Source of the DNA: Roseovarius azorensis | Lineage (GTDB): Bacteria; Pseudomonadota; Alphaproteobacteria; Rhodobacterales; Rhodobacteraceae | Assembly: GCF_900109455.1 (NCBI RefSeq) | Contig: NZ_FOAG01000004.1 | Span: 124,001-188,000, forward strand | Direction: 5' to 3' | Length of the DNA stretch: 64,000 nt | In this document: piece by piece, positions 27,036 through 36,192 of the stretch | How positions within the stretch are numbered: position 1 is the first letter of the stretch | Layout: each line of letters opens with the position of its first letter | Made by a program: the position numbers and the translations under genes | The notes under the pieces: generated by a model | Database searches by the model: none | The model's input: the letters and a program-made list of their open reading frames with translations, nothing else | Told to the model about the DNA's origin: nothing

Positions 27036-27389
27036 ATGCCCCTGCCCGTGCCTGATGACACAGTTGATCCTGCCGAAATGGACCGGATGGTCGAGAATGC
27101 GACCAGGGCCGCAAATTTCCTCAAGGCGATAAGCCACGAGGGGCGGCTGATGATTCTGTGCCATCTGGTATCGGGTGAAAAATCCGTGACCGAGTTGGAA
27201 GAACTGCTCTGCGCCCGTCAGGCGGCGGTATCGCAACAGCTGTCACGGCTGCGCCTCGAGGGGCTGGTGACGACACGTCGTGACGGCAAGGCGATCTATT
27301 ACAGTCTCGCGGATGACCGCCCGCGCAAGGTGCTCGAGGTGGTTTACGAGCTGTTCTGCGCCCCCGGTGCCGGGGGACGCAGTTCCTGA
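27036..27389 (+). CDS. ArsR-family regulator with SqrR/BigR-like cysteines
   Basis: A 117-residue winged helix-turn-helix repressor. The core FLKAISHEGRLMILCHLVSGE, the recognition helix CARQAAVSQQLSRLRLEGL and the wing RRDGKAIYYSL match the BigR/SqrR group. Cysteines fall at 42, 59 and 108; the Cys42-Cys108 separation of 66 equals that of Cys41 and Cys107 in the persulfide sensor SqrR of Rhodobacter capsulatus. It may thus sense reactive sulfur, but no sulfide-oxidation gene adjoins it. The only nearby candidate partner is the convergent AhpD-like gene, 9 bp away. Confidence 0.85.
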   Translation: MPLPVPDDTVDPAEMDRMVENATRAANFLKAISHEGRLMILCHLVSGEKSVTELEELLCARQAAVSQQLSRLRLEGLVTTRRDGKAIYYSLADDRPRKVLEVVYELFCAPGAGGRSS

Positions 27390-27398
27390 TATCGGGGC

Positions 27399-27983
27399 TC
27401 AGGCGGGTTCGACCGTCTTGCCCACGGCAAAGGATGCAAAGGCGTCGTCCAGATTGGTGTGGTTGACGTGGTTGGCATAGTTGCTGATCGTCTTGACGGC
27501 GAGCGCCAGAATGATCTCGAGCACATGCACATCGCTATAGCCGGCCGCCTTGAACGCCTCGGCCTCGGCCTGTGTCGGCAGACCGCGGGTTTGCCACATG
27601 TGATGAGTGAACTTGCGCAGCGCCTCCAGCTTGGGATCGCTCAGAGGTTTGCCGTCGCGCAGCGCCTGGGTATGCGCCTCGCCCAGCTTGGACATCTTGA
27701 CCGCCAGCATCGAGTGCGCCGCGGTGCAGTAGTCACAGCCATTCGCACCGGAAATCACCAGGAACACCACCTCTTGCTCGGGCGGGGTGAAATTCCCCGA
27801 CTCGCGGAACAGCGCGTAGCCGTGCAGATAGGTCGCCAGCAGACCCGGATTTACGGCCATACCGCGATACATGTTCGGCACGAACCCCAGCTTGGCGCGC
27901 GCGCCGTCGAGCAGTTCCTTTGCTTTTCCCTTGGCCTGATCGTCGCTTACAGGGGGTGTCTCAACTCGAAATTCAGCAGTCAT
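27399..27983 (-). CDS. Carboxymuconolactone decarboxylase/AhpD-family protein
   Basis: A 194-residue all-helical protein with the AhpD-type motif CDYCTAAH (CxxCxxxH), the redox-active pair of alkylhydroperoxidases. Upstream helices read KAKELLDGARAKLGFVPNMYRGMAVNP, typical of the peroxidase-related subgroup. It could reduce peroxides with a thiol partner. AAGGAGAGG lies a few bases before the start. It is convergent with the ArsR gene and 94 bp downstream of an acyl-CoA dehydrogenase gene on the same strand. Confidence 0.87.
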   Translation of the reverse strand: MTAEFRVETPPVSDDQAKGKAKELLDGARAKLGFVPNMYRGMAVNPGLLATYLHGYALFRESGNFTPPEQEVVFLVISGANGCDYCTAAHSMLAVKMSKLGEAHTQALRDGKPLSDPKLEALRKFTHHMWQTRGLPTQAEAEAFKAAGYSDVHVLEIILALAVKTISNYANHVNHTNLDDAFASFAVGKTVEPA

Positions 27984-28077
27984 TGGACCTCTCCTTTGAT
28001 TTTGGTCAGTCTCCAGCTAATCGGATGATGGCGACTTTGAAACCGCAAGACGATCACCATATCGTGAACATGCGGTG

Positions 28078-29313
28078 TCAGACCCTTTCCTGAGTGTATT
28101 TGCGCAACTCGGCCCGCGCCACCTGTCGGCGGTGCACCGCGTCCGGCCCGTCGGCCAGCCGCAGCGTGCGCACATGCGTCCACATCGCCGCGAGCGGCAC
28201 ATCCTGTGAAATCCCCTGTGCGCCGAACATCTGCACCGCCTCGTCGATGACCCTGAGCGCCACGCGCGGGGCCACGACCTTGATCTGGCTGATCCAGGGG
28301 GCGGCTGCGCGCGGATCGCCCTGGTCCATCATCCACGCCGCCTTGAGGCACAAGAGGCGCGCCTGCTCGATCTCCATCCGGCATTCGGCGATGATGTCGT
28401 AATTGGCGCCCAGCTGCGCCAGCGGCTTGCCGAATGCCTCGCGTTTCAGGCTGCGCCGGCACATCATTTCAAGCGCCGCCTCGGCCTGGCCGATGGCGCG
28501 CATGCAGTGGTGGATACGCCCCGGTCCAAGGCGGCCCTGAGCGATCTCGAACCCGCGCCCCTCGCCCAGAAGCAGGTTTTCAACCGGCACCCGCACATCG
28601 GTAAAGCGGAAATGCATATGCCCGTGCGGCGCGTCGTCATGGCCGTAAACCTGCATCGGGCGCAGCTTTTCGATGCCGGGCGTGTCGGCGGAAACCACGA
28701 TCATCGAATGGCGCTGATGCTTGGACAGATCATCGCCGCCGGTGCGCACCATCACGATATAGACCGCGCAGCGCGGATCGCCCGCGCCGGTGGCCCACCA
28801 TTTCTCGCCGTTCAGGACGTAGTGATCGCCGTCGCGCACGCAGGACATGGCGATATTGGTGGCGTCCGAACTGGCGACATCCGGCTCGGTCATCAGATAG
28901 GCGCTGCGGATCGCGCCATCGAGCAGCGGTTTCAGCCAGCGTTCTTTCATCGCGTCAGAGCCGTAGCGTTCAAAGACCTCCATGTTGCCGGTATCGGGCG
29001 CGTTGCAGTTGAACACCTCTGCCGCCATCGGCGTGCGGCCCATCGTTTCGGCGAAATAGGCATAATCCACCGTCGTCAGGCCAAGGCCCCGGGCGCTGTC
29101 GGTGAGCCAGAAGTTCCACAGGCCCGCCGCCCTGGCGCGTGCCTTGAGCCCTTCGAGGATCTCGGTCTGGCGGGGGGTGTAGGACCAGCGGTCGCCCTTT
29201 GCGGTCTCGGCGTGATACTCGGCCTCCAACGGCATGATCTCGTCGCGCACCATCGCCGCCACCCGATCCAGAAGCCCCCCGATCTCCGGTCGCAGTCCCA
29301 GATTCATCTCCAT
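28078..29313 (-). CDS. Acyl-CoA dehydrogenase family protein
   Basis: A 411-residue flavoenzyme of the acyl-CoA dehydrogenase superfamily. The N-terminal helical domain, a middle beta domain (YLMTEPDVASSDATNI, the FAD-contact signature, and NGEKWWATGAG) and a C-terminal helical domain (QMFGAQGISQD near the FAD phosphate region) are complete. It passes electrons to ETF. The overall pattern resembles ACAD10/11-like dehydrogenases; acyl chain specificity cannot be read. A perfect palindrome 32-49 bp upstream of the start probably binds its regulator. Confidence 0.9.
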   Translation of the reverse strand: MEMNLGLRPEIGGLLDRVAAMVRDEIMPLEAEYHAETAKGDRWSYTPRQTEILEGLKARARAAGLWNFWLTDSARGLGLTTVDYAYFAETMGRTPMAAEVFNCNAPDTGNMEVFERYGSDAMKERWLKPLLDGAIRSAYLMTEPDVASSDATNIAMSCVRDGDHYVLNGEKWWATGAGDPRCAVYIVMVRTGGDDLSKHQRHSMIVVSADTPGIEKLRPMQVYGHDDAPHGHMHFRFTDVRVPVENLLLGEGRGFEIAQGRLGPGRIHHCMRAIGQAEAALEMMCRRSLKREAFGKPLAQLGANYDIIAECRMEIEQARLLCLKAAWMMDQGDPRAAAPWISQIKVVAPRVALRVIDEAVQMFGAQGISQDVPLAAMWTHVRTLRLADGPDAVHRRQVARAELRKYTQERV

Positions 29314-29747
29314 CCCGATCCCCTTTTTTCACATCGATTCAGTCTGTCCGATGTATCGGACAACCCAAGCGCGATTGCCGCGGCATCGCCCGCAACCCCA
29401 GTGCTGCGCAGGCGGCGATATGTCAAAACCTCTCCGCCGCACGCGCAAAATTCCGCCATAAACGCAGCGCTCAATGGCCCGGCGTCAGGGCAGTCACGTC
29501 TGCATTTGACAGCATCCGGCCTGCCGCAACAAGTGTGCAAGTCATTCAAGAGTAAACTGTTTTGAGTAGGTACAATGTTACTGGCAGGTGGCCGCGCTGT
29601 CGCGGTTACCTGCCGGCCCGCGTGGGGCAGATGCCGGTCGGCGCTGCTGTGCTGCGAAACTGACGCGCGCGACGCGGGATGTTGACAAGCCCCCCTTGAT
29701 GCTCGCAGCGTCCCGGACAATCGTATGATCCTTGCCGGGGCGAACAG
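29314..29747 (+). other. 434-bp intergenic stretch with operator and structured leader
   Basis: Between the divergent acyl-CoA dehydrogenase and SGNH-like genes there is no credible coding frame. The left end holds the palindrome 29345-29362. The right part holds TTGACA at 29506-29511, TACAAT at 29571-29576, and a strong hairpin at 29583-29614. That hairpin has a 14-bp stem including two G-U pairs and the loop CTGT. No T-run follows it, so it looks like leader structure and not a terminator. Confidence 0.5.
29345..29362. promoter_or_regulatory. Candidate operator of the acyl-CoA dehydrogenase gene
   Basis: Perfect inverted repeat TGTCCGAT-GT-ATCGGACA, 32-49 bp upstream of the acyl-CoA dehydrogenase start. 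Short palindromes of this symmetry are typical of TetR- or MarR-type fatty-acid or amino-acid catabolism regulators. No such regulator gene adjoins it. Confidence 0.55.
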
Positions 29748-30527
29748 TTGAGCAGCCTTCTTTGTGTCGGTGATTCCCATTCGCGGCTGATCGGTCTGAA
29801 ACCGCCCGGAGCAATCTTTCGCTACGGGCGTGTTTGTCCGACCATCGTGGAGGGATTCGATCCCTCTCACATCTTCAGCCTGCGCGGGGCCACAGCTGCG
29901 GGGTTTCGTCCCAAGGCAGACCCGGAATGCTCTTACTCCAGGGTTTCACGATGTATCGAACGGCTGAATCCGGACATGATCTGTTTCGGCTTCGGACAGG
30001 TCGATGCGGAACTGAGCGTTTACTATCAGGCGCTGCGCGACGGATCACGGATCGAGGATGCGATCCGCACCAGGAAACGCGCGATCCGGCGCTATCTGCG
30101 CCACTGCCAGGAGATCGCCGGGGACCGGCGGATCCTGATCAAGGGCCTAAACACGATCGCCCTGCGCAACACGGGATCGCTGCGGACGATGATACGCAAC
30201 AATCTGGCGCCTGCGCTGGGGATTGCCGAGCGCGACCTTGCGGACTGGCTTGATCAGAGCGGGGTCACGCTGGCCCTGCATGGCCGGATCAACGGCGAGA
30301 TCGCGAAGGCCCTGCGACAGGCGGCGGAGCGGATGGGCCTGGCCTATTTCGACCTGCGTGCCGCAACGGGGATCAGGCGGCGCTCCGGCCTCTCAAGGCG
30401 CGAGTTTTGCGGTCGGTCACGGGATGTGCATCTGCGCAACCTGTCCAAGATCGAGAACGCAGTTCTCCTGCGGTCTGTCGGATGCGGTCAAGGCGGGTGT
30501 CTGCAGTCTGAGGGGCGTCCGGGCTGA
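29748..30527 (+). CDS. Orphan SGNH-hydrolase-like protein
   Basis: A 259-residue protein opening with SLLCVGDSHSRLIG. The GDSH motif places a possible nucleophile at Ser10, as in GDSL/SGNH esterases. A block-III-like FGFGQVD (about residue 80) and a late RDVHLRN with Asp226 and His228 could supply the rest of the triad, although the spacing is D-x-H instead of the usual DxxH. The start is read as TTG at 29748; no in-frame ATG precedes the motif. The middle is Arg-rich. No glycan or lipid genes surround it, and it ends 59 bp before tRNA-Leu on the other strand. Function unknown. Confidence 0.55.
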   Translation: MSSLLCVGDSHSRLIGLKPPGAIFRYGRVCPTIVEGFDPSHIFSLRGATAAGFRPKADPECSYSRVSRCIERLNPDMICFGFGQVDAELSVYYQALRDGSRIEDAIRTRKRAIRRYLRHCQEIAGDRRILIKGLNTIALRNTGSLRTMIRNNLAPALGIAERDLADWLDQSGVTLALHGRINGEIAKALRQAAERMGLAYFDLRAATGIRRRSGLSRREFCGRSRDVHLRNLSKIENAVLLRSVGCGQGGCLQSEGRPG

Positions 30528-30586
30528 CCTCTGATGCTCATGCAAGGGATGCCGGAACCGGGGCGCCGGGCGCCGTTGCCTGATGA

Positions 30587-30673
30587 TGGTGCGGTCGAGA
30601 GGACTCGAACCTCCACGGGTGTTACCCCACAGCGACCTCAACGCTGCGCGTCTACCAATTCCGCCACGACCGC
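30587..30673 (-). tRNA. tRNA-Leu (anticodon GAG)
   Basis: The 87-nt minus-strand sequence folds as a class II tRNA. The acceptor stem is GCGGTCG/CGACCGC with discriminator A and an encoded CCA (30587-30589). The D-arm is GCGGAATTGGTAGACGC, and the anticodon stem CAGCG/CGCTG encloses TTGAGGT with anticodon GAG. The long variable arm and GTTCGAGTC T-loop are typical of leucine tRNAs. Confidence 0.95.
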
Positions 30674-30721
30674 ACGTGATCAGGTAGGTGCGCGCCGTAT
30701 AAGCAATGCCATGCGGCTTGT

Positions 30722-30747
30722 GAAGGGGCAAAACACGCTGCCCCTTC
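30722..30747 (-). terminator. Hairpin past the 441-aa gene
   Basis: GAAGGGGCA at 30722-30730 pairs with TGCCCCTTC at 30739-30747 around an 8-nt loop. It lies 28 bp past the stop of the downstream-reading minus-strand gene. No T-run follows, so intrinsic termination is only possible. Confidence 0.4.
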
Positions 30748-30774
30748 GGATTTTGCCGAGGTGTTTACGCCTGC

Positions 30775-32100
30775 TCAGTCCAGCTTGAACGTGGGCAGGG
30801 CCGACGACGCGGGTTGCACCGTCTCGCCACTCGATTGCAACGCCCCGTCAGAGGTTTGCAGCGCCGCCTTGCGGATCAGATCGACCCGTCCGGCATCGCC
30901 GGGGGCAAAGACCGGCTCGGCCCCGTTGTCGACGGCTTCGACGGCGCCCTGATACCAGGCCAGGGCCAGATCAGGCCGCCGCGTCGTGCCGAACCCCTCC
31001 TTGAGGTGATGGCCGATCAACTCGCCATAGACCTCCTCGCCCAGCGCAGTGAGCAGGAGCGACGACCCCAGCGCCACGTTCATGTTGTCGATCCGATAGC
31101 CGACCGACAGGCATATCTTGGCCGTGCCCGCAAGTTGCGCCGGGGACTGTCCGGTTTGCAGGACGAACCCGCGCACCTGCTGGATCACCTCGTCTTTCGG
31201 GTTGAGCGACAATGCCGCGACATGATCGCGCATCGCCGGGCCAAAGGCGCGGCACTGTTCTTCCATCTGGGCCGAGGTGACCCCCTTGAGTCCCGAGGCC
31301 ATCGTCTCGCCCTCGGCGATCGCATAGGTGCGCGCCAGGCAGAATTGTTCGTTGAGGGCAAAGCGCGGATCGGTCATCGAGGCCTCGGTCACGAAGCCAC
31401 CGTTCGAACTGGTGACCAGGCTGACCTGATTGCAATGCGACGCGAGCGACGGCCCGTCGCCACCGCCGCCCAGCAGGTTGGGCAGTGCAGCCAGATCGGT
31501 CGCCTGCGGCACCTGCGCCTCTTGCGGGACCGCCGCCATCACCGGCGACGGTGCGGCTGGCGCCGGTGCCGGGCCCGTCCCATAGGCGGGGCGCACGCCC
31601 GTGGCCTCGTCCCTGTAGGCATGCAGCAATCCGCGCGTGCCCTGCCCGCGTTCCGCGATGATCTGCGAGGTGATCGCCCCGCCGCTCTGCGCGCGGTAAT
31701 AGGAACTGATCAGGAACTGGCGTTCGTAATCGGCGAGATAGCCGCTCACCGGATAGCCCATATGCGCCTGGAACTGCGCGGTCGCGTCGCGCGTGTTGCG
31801 TCCGCGCACCCCGTCGGGCGTGCCCGCCGGAAAGCCGAAGTAGTTGAGCGCGGTCTGTTCCTCGCGCACCTGCTGGCGCGTCACCGAGTCGACCGGCGCG
31901 CGGTAGGTGCGCGTGGTTGTCGTGGTGGTCGTGCGGTTGCGTTCGCGCGCCTTGGCGCTCTCGTTCACGATGATCCCGCTCACGGCACCGCCGACCAGAC
32001 CGCCGACGATCCCGTCCGCCAGATCCGCCGTTACCCGTGTGCCCGGCACCGCCGCAACGCTCGCGGCCAGCGCGGTCATCACAAATCGCTTTGAAAACAT
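30775..32100 (-). CDS. Exported peptidoglycan-binding-like protein
   Basis: A 441-residue protein with a signal peptide ([24 protein letters not shown]). A glycine-rich helix-pair segment ([17 protein letters not shown]) resembles glycine-zipper membrane anchors. A PG_binding_1-like repeat at about residues 78-115 follows ([42 protein letters not shown]). The long C-terminal half contains several Cys and a helical repeat-like pattern that I do not recognise. It probably acts in the periplasm. It is divergent from lipB with an 86-bp spacer. Confidence 0.72.
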   Translation of the reverse strand: MFSKRFVMTALAASVAAVPGTRVTADLADGIVGGLVGGAVSGIIVNESAKARERNRTTTTTTTRTYRAPVDSVTRQQVREEQTALNYFGFPAGTPDGVRGRNTRDATAQFQAHMGYPVSGYLADYERQFLISSYYRAQSGGAITSQIIAERGQGTRGLLHAYRDEATGVRPAYGTGPAPAPAAPSPVMAAVPQEAQVPQATDLAALPNLLGGGGDGPSLASHCNQVSLVTSSNGGFVTEASMTDPRFALNEQFCLARTYAIAEGETMASGLKGVTSAQMEEQCRAFGPAMRDHVAALSLNPKDEVIQQVRGFVLQTGQSPAQLAGTAKICLSVGYRIDNMNVALGSSLLLTALGEEVYGELIGHHLKEGFGTTRRPDLALAWYQGAVEAVDNGAEPVFAPGDAGRVDLIRKAALQTSDGALQSSGETVQPASSALPTFKLD

Positions 32101-32186
32101 CTCACATCTCCCTTAATCAGGTGCAGCACAATCCGGGTTATCCTAGCACAGAATTCCGGCCAGACGCGCAAAAGAGTCCCTTCGTG

Positions 32187-32867
32187 ATGCTGCAAACCCC
32201 GCTCTCCACCGATCAGAACGGCATGGAATGGCATATCTCCGCCGGTCTGGTGCCCTATGCCGATGCCGTGACCACCATGGAAGAACGGGTCGCGCGAATC
32301 GCCGCTGGCGACGCGCCAGAGGCGATCTGGCTGCTGGAACACCCGCCGCTCTATACCGCCGGAACCTCTGCCCGGCCCGAGGATCTGACCGATCCCGGCC
32401 GCTTTCCGGTGCATGTCTCGCAACGCGGCGGGCAGTATACCTATCACGGGCCGGGACAGCGTGTGGTCTATGTGATGCTCGACGTCGGAAAGCGCGGTCG
32501 CGACGTGCGCTGTTTTGTGCGCCAGCTTGAGGCATGGGTGATCGCCACGCTGGCCGAATTCAACGTGAAGGGAGAGATCCGTCCGGGTCGTGTCGGCGTC
32601 TGGGTCACGCGCGACGACAAACCGCCCGGCCCCACGGGGCAGAAGCAGGAGGACAAGATCGCCGCCATCGGCATCCGCCTGCGCAAATGGGTCAGTTTTC
32701 ACGGGATTTCGATCAATGTGGAGCCGGATCTGTCGCATTTTTCAGGCATCGTGCCCTGCGGCATCACAGAGCACGGCGTGACCAGCCTTGTCGATCTCGG
32801 CCTGCCGGTCAGCATGGATGATCTTGATATGGCGCTCAGGCGGTGCTTCTCGCAGAGTTTTGACTGA
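32187..32867 (+). CDS. lipB: Lipoyl(octanoyl) transferase LipB
   Basis: A 226-residue enzyme transferring octanoate from acyl carrier protein to lipoate-dependent enzymes. Family motifs are complete: [29 protein letters not shown], the conserved lysine region [17 protein letters not shown], and the catalytic Cys in [16 protein letters not shown] start at 32187 is favoured; an adjacent GTG at 32184 is possible. The remaining long upstream frame lies in the intergenic region. It is divergent from the peptidoglycan-binding-like gene. Confidence 0.94.
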   Translation: MLQTPLSTDQNGMEWHISAGLVPYADAVTTMEERVARIAAGDAPEAIWLLEHPPLYTAGTSARPEDLTDPGRFPVHVSQRGGQYTYHGPGQRVVYVMLDVGKRGRDVRCFVRQLEAWVIATLAEFNVKGEIRPGRVGVWVTRDDKPPGPTGQKQEDKIAAIGIRLRKWVSFHGISINVEPDLSHFSGIVPCGITEHGVTSLVDLGLPVSMDDLDMALRRCFSQSFD

Positions 32868-32963
32868 GGCAATCCCCCGCCAATGCCAAGAACGAGGTTG
32901 CAAGCCTGCATCGTCGGGCTATTGTTCCGTGGGGACGAATTCAACCCTGACAAAGAGGTAGCC

Positions 32964-33353
32964 ATGAAAACCATTCTCGCCGCATCCGCCACGCTCATCG
33001 CGCTCGCCCTGCCCGCATTGGCCGAAGGCGACGCCGCCCAGGGCGAAAAGGAATTCAACAAGTGCAAGGCCTGCCACATGATCGCTTCGGACGCCGAGAC
33101 GATCGTCAAGGGCGGCAAGACCGGCCCCAACCTCTATGGCGTGATCGGCCGCACCATGGGCGGCGTCGAGGATTTCAACTATTCCGACGGACTGGCCGCC
33201 AAGGCCGAGGCGGGCGAGGTCTGGGACGAGGCAACCCTTGCCGAATACGTCAAGGATCCCAGCGCCTTTCTCGGCAGCCGGTCGAAAATGACCTTCAAGC
33301 TGGCCAAGGGCGCCGAGGATGTGGCCGCCTATCTGGCGACCTTCTCGGAGTAA
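32964..33353 (+). CDS. Cytochrome c2/c550-type monoheme protein
   Basis: A 129-residue precursor with a signal peptide (MKTILAASATLIALALPALA, cleavage after ALA). The heme site CKACH follows near residue 36, and a Met ligand lies in SRSKMTFKL near the C-terminus. It resembles the soluble periplasmic cytochrome c2 group that carries electrons from the bc1 complex to oxidases. GAGGT lies upstream of the ATG at 32964. A terminator-like hairpin follows, and the oxidase gene ctaD is the next gene, a fitting electron acceptor. Confidence 0.9.
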   Translation: MKTILAASATLIALALPALAEGDAAQGEKEFNKCKACHMIASDAETIVKGGKTGPNLYGVIGRTMGGVEDFNYSDGLAAKAEAGEVWDEATLAEYVKDPSAFLGSRSKMTFKLAKGAEDVAAYLATFSE

Positions 33354-33374
33354 GCGGCCCGCATCGCAGCGCAG

Positions 33375-33404
33375 GAGCCGTGCGGCTGCTGCCGTGCGGC
33401 TCTT
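33375..33404 (+). terminator. Terminator-like hairpin after the cytochrome c gene
   Basis: A 12-pair stem (33375-33386 with 33391-33402, two G-U pairs) and loop TGCT, followed by TTGTC. The stop codon is 22 bp upstream. The T-run is short. Confidence 0.5.
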
Positions 33405-33599
33405 GTCATGGCGGGTGCGGGGCGACGCCGCCTCGTCCTGACCGCCGCGCAAGCCCCCCAAAGGGTGCGACAAAATTCTTCGAACTGCATCACATTCGCG
33501 CATTGCCGCGCCCTTGTAGACATTCTAAAACCCGAAGGGATCATGCGCGCGTGAGACGGTATCTCGCCGCGCCGCACAAACACCAGCAGGAGGCACCCA

Positions 33600-35273
33600 A
33601 TGGCAGATGCAGCCATTCACGGCCACGAGAACGACGATCAGCGCGGGTTTTTCACCCGGTGGTTCATGTCCACGAACCACAAGGATATCGGTATCCTCTA
33701 TCTGGTCACTTCGGCAGTTGTCGGTCTGATTTCGGTTCTGTTCACCGTCTACATGCGGATGGAACTGATGGAACCCGGCGTTCAGTACATGTGCATGGAA
33801 GGCGCCCGGTTCTTCGCCTCGGACGTCGCCGACTGCACGCCCAACGGCCACCTGTGGAACGTGATGATCACCTATCACGGCGTGCTGATGATGTTCTTTG
33901 TCGTGATTCCCGCACTCTTCGGGGGCTTTGGCAACTATTTCATGCCGCTGCAGATCGGCGCGCCGGACATGGCCTTTCCGCGCATGAACAACCTGTCGTT
34001 CTGGCTCTATGTGGCGGGCACCGCGCTGGGTGTGGCCTCGCTTCTGGCGCCCGGCGGCAACGGGCAGGCGGGTTCGGGCGTGGGCTGGGTGCTCTACCCG
34101 CCGCTCTCGACGACCGAGAGCGGCATGTCGATGGATCTGGCGATCTTTGCCGTTCACGTCTCCGGTGCCTCGTCGATCCTGGGCGCGATCAACATGATCA
34201 CCACCTTCCTGAACATGCGCGCGCCGGGCATGACGCTGTTCAAGGTGCCGCTGTTCTCGTGGTCCATCTTTGTCACCGCATGGCTCATCCTGCTGGCACT
34301 GCCGGTTCTGGCGGGGGCGATCACCATGCTGCTGACCGACCGCAATTTCGGGACAACCTTCTTTGATCCCTCCGGCGGCGGCGACCCGATCCTCTATCAG
34401 CATATCCTGTGGTTCTTTGGCCACCCGGAGGTGTATATCATCATCCTGCCCGGTTTCGGCATCATCAGCCACGTGATCGCCACCTTCGCGCGCAAGCCGA
34501 TCTTTGGCTACCTGCCGATGGTCTGGGCGCTCATCGCGATCGGGGTTCTGGGCTTTGTCGTCTGGGCGCACCATATGTACACGGTGGGCATGTCGCTGAC
34601 CCAGCAGAGCTATTTCATGCTTGCCACGATGGTCATCGCGGTGCCGACGGGCGTCAAGGTGTTCAGCTGGATCGCCACCATGTGGGGCGGCTCGGTCGAA
34701 TTCCGCACGCCGATGCTCTGGGCTTTCGGCTTTCTCTTCCTCTTCACCGTGGGCGGGGTGACGGGTATCGTTCTGTCACAGGCGGCGGTGGACCGCGCCT
34801 ATCACGACACCTATTACGTGGTGGCGCATTTCCACTACGTGATGAGCCTTGGCGCGGTATTCGCCATCTTTGCGGGGATCTATTTCTACTTCCCCAAGAT
34901 GACGGGCCGCATGCTGCCCGAATGGGCCGGCAAGCTGCATTTCTGGACGATGTTCATCGGGGCGAACCTGACCTTCTTCCCGCAGCACTTCCTGGGCCGT
35001 CAGGGCATGCCGCGCCGCTACATCGACTATCCCGAGGCCTTTGCGGTCTGGAACTGGTGGTCGTCGGTCGGGGCCTTCATCTCCTTCGCGTCCTTCGTGT
35101 TCTTCTTTGGCGTGGTCATCTATGCGCTGTTCCGCGGCGCCCGCGAGACACGGCCGAACCCGTGGAACGAATATGCCGATACGCTGGAATGGACCCTGCC
35201 CTCGCCGCCGCCGGAGCATACGTTCGAGACGCTTCCAAAGCGTGCGGACTGGGACAAGGCGCACGCCCACTGA
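33600..35273 (+). CDS. ctaD: Cytochrome c oxidase subunit I, aa3 type
   Basis: A 557-residue heme-copper oxidase core with twelve membrane helices. Heme and CuB ligands are readable: the low-spin heme His in [12 protein letters not shown], CuB His with the cross-linked Tyr in [13 protein letters not shown], the CuB pair in [10 protein letters not shown], and the a3/a ligands in [22 protein letters not shown] carries the D-channel Asp and HPE the proton-loading Glu. It reduces oxygen to water, pumping protons. No ctaC, ctaE or ctaB adjoins it; ctaD stands alone, as in several rhodobacters. A terminator follows the stop. Confidence 0.97.
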   Translation: MADAAIHGHENDDQRGFFTRWFMSTNHKDIGILYLVTSAVVGLISVLFTVYMRMELMEPGVQYMCMEGARFFASDVADCTPNGHLWNVMITYHGVLMMFFVVIPALFGGFGNYFMPLQIGAPDMAFPRMNNLSFWLYVAGTALGVASLLAPGGNGQAGSGVGWVLYPPLSTTESGMSMDLAIFAVHVSGASSILGAINMITTFLNMRAPGMTLFKVPLFSWSIFVTAWLILLALPVLAGAITMLLTDRNFGTTFFDPSGGGDPILYQHILWFFGHPEVYIIILPGFGIISHVIATFARKPIFGYLPMVWALIAIGVLGFVVWAHHMYTVGMSLTQQSYFMLATMVIAVPTGVKVFSWIATMWGGSVEFRTPMLWAFGFLFLFTVGGVTGIVLSQAAVDRAYHDTYYVVAHFHYVMSLGAVFAIFAGIYFYFPKMTGRMLPEWAGKLHFWTMFIGANLTFFPQHFLGRQGMPRRYIDYPEAFAVWNWWSSVGAFISFASFVFFFGVVIYALFRGARETRPNPWNEYADTLEWTLPSPPPEHTFETLPKRADWDKAHAH

Positions 35274-35295
35274 GCCGCGCCAGAGGCAGACAGAC

Positions 35296-35324
35296 AAGGG
35301 CCCCGGAGCAATCCGGGGCCCTTT
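35296..35324 (+). terminator. ctaD terminator
   Basis: A 12-bp perfect stem, 35296-35307 with 35312-35323, and tetraloop GCAA, ending in TTT. It lies 23 bp past the ctaD stop. Confidence 0.75.
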
Positions 35325-35367
35325 GGCCGTGATCCCGCGAAGGGTGAAGACCTTGCCGGATCCGCGA

Positions 35368-35892
35368 TCAGGCCGTCGGAGCGCCCATGCCCCCGCGGCA
35401 TCCCGTCAACCAGCCCGGCAAGGCGTCATCCCCGGGGGGCAGCGCCACCGCCATGTCCCCTGCGAATGCCAGAAAGGCGTCGCGGTTGGATGCGCTCACA
35501 CCGACCAGCACGGGGATATCCAGCGCCAGCGCCTCGGCGATCACCGGCCGGAACCCGCGCCCGTCGGCCTCGTGCTTGCCGAACTTGTTGACGATGAGCA
35601 CGTCAGCCCCCCGCGCCAGCCCCGCCAGAACCAGTCCGGCCGCCTCCTCCAGCGCCGCCGGCTCCAGCCGGCAGCCCCGCGCACCGGACCCGAGCCGCTG
35701 GGAAATCCGCAGCACGGGACCATCGGGCAGCACATGCACATCCATGTCGCAGACCGCGCCGCCCGACCGTTCCGTGTTGATCTGAACGATGCCGCAGGTG
35801 CGCAGACCCGCCGCCGTCAGCCGCCGCGCCATCCCCAGCACCAGCCGGTCGACAGCACCTGCCCCGGGGGCCGAAACATAGGCAATCTGCAT
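35368..35892 (-). CDS. DUF2478 protein
   Basis: A 174-residue protein with a nucleotide-binding-like opening (MQIAYVSAPGAGAVDRLVLGMARRL) and strands such as LARGADVLIVNKFGKHEADGRGFRPVI. This is the pattern of the DUF2478 family, which often lies near molybdenum or nitrogenase genes. There is no such gene here. A start at 35892 aligns with the family; further upstream frame is not coding. Function unknown; a P-loop-like fold is inferred. It is convergent with ctaD and 76 bp downstream of tRNA-Thr on the same strand. Confidence 0.72.
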   Translation of the reverse strand: MQIAYVSAPGAGAVDRLVLGMARRLTAAGLRTCGIVQINTERSGGAVCDMDVHVLPDGPVLRISQRLGSGARGCRLEPAALEEAAGLVLAGLARGADVLIVNKFGKHEADGRGFRPVIAEALALDIPVLVGVSASNRDAFLAFAGDMAVALPPGDDALPGWLTGCRGGMGAPTA

Positions 35893-35968
35893 GGCGCATG
35901 ATCCTTGGACAGGTCGGCCCGGATGGGCCGCACGCAGCCCCCGCGCCACGACCGCAGAGTGTGAAGAC

Positions 35969-36044
35969 TGGTGCCGCTGAAGGGACTCGAACCCCCGACC
36001 CCATCATTACGAATGACGTGCTCTACCAGCTGAGCTACAGCGGC
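35969..36044 (-). tRNA. tRNA-Thr (anticodon CGT)
   Basis: The 76-nt minus-strand sequence has acceptor stem GCCGCTG/CAGCGGC, discriminator A and encoded CCA (35969-35971). The D-arm is AGCTCAGCTGGTAGAGC, the anticodon stem CGTCA/TGATG encloses TTCGTAA with anticodon CGT, and the T-arm contains GGTTCGAGTCC. Confidence 0.96.
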
Positions 36045-36192
36045 GTTCTTCTGGTCTTTGGCGCGGGTGCGGTGCGTGGGGCACGGCACCGGATCGCGCA
36101 GCCGTCGCTTTAAACGCACGGCGGGGGGAACGCAAGCCGGTTTGAACGTGCCGCTCCGACCGGTTTCATGGCGTGGCGCGGGGGCGCGGGAG

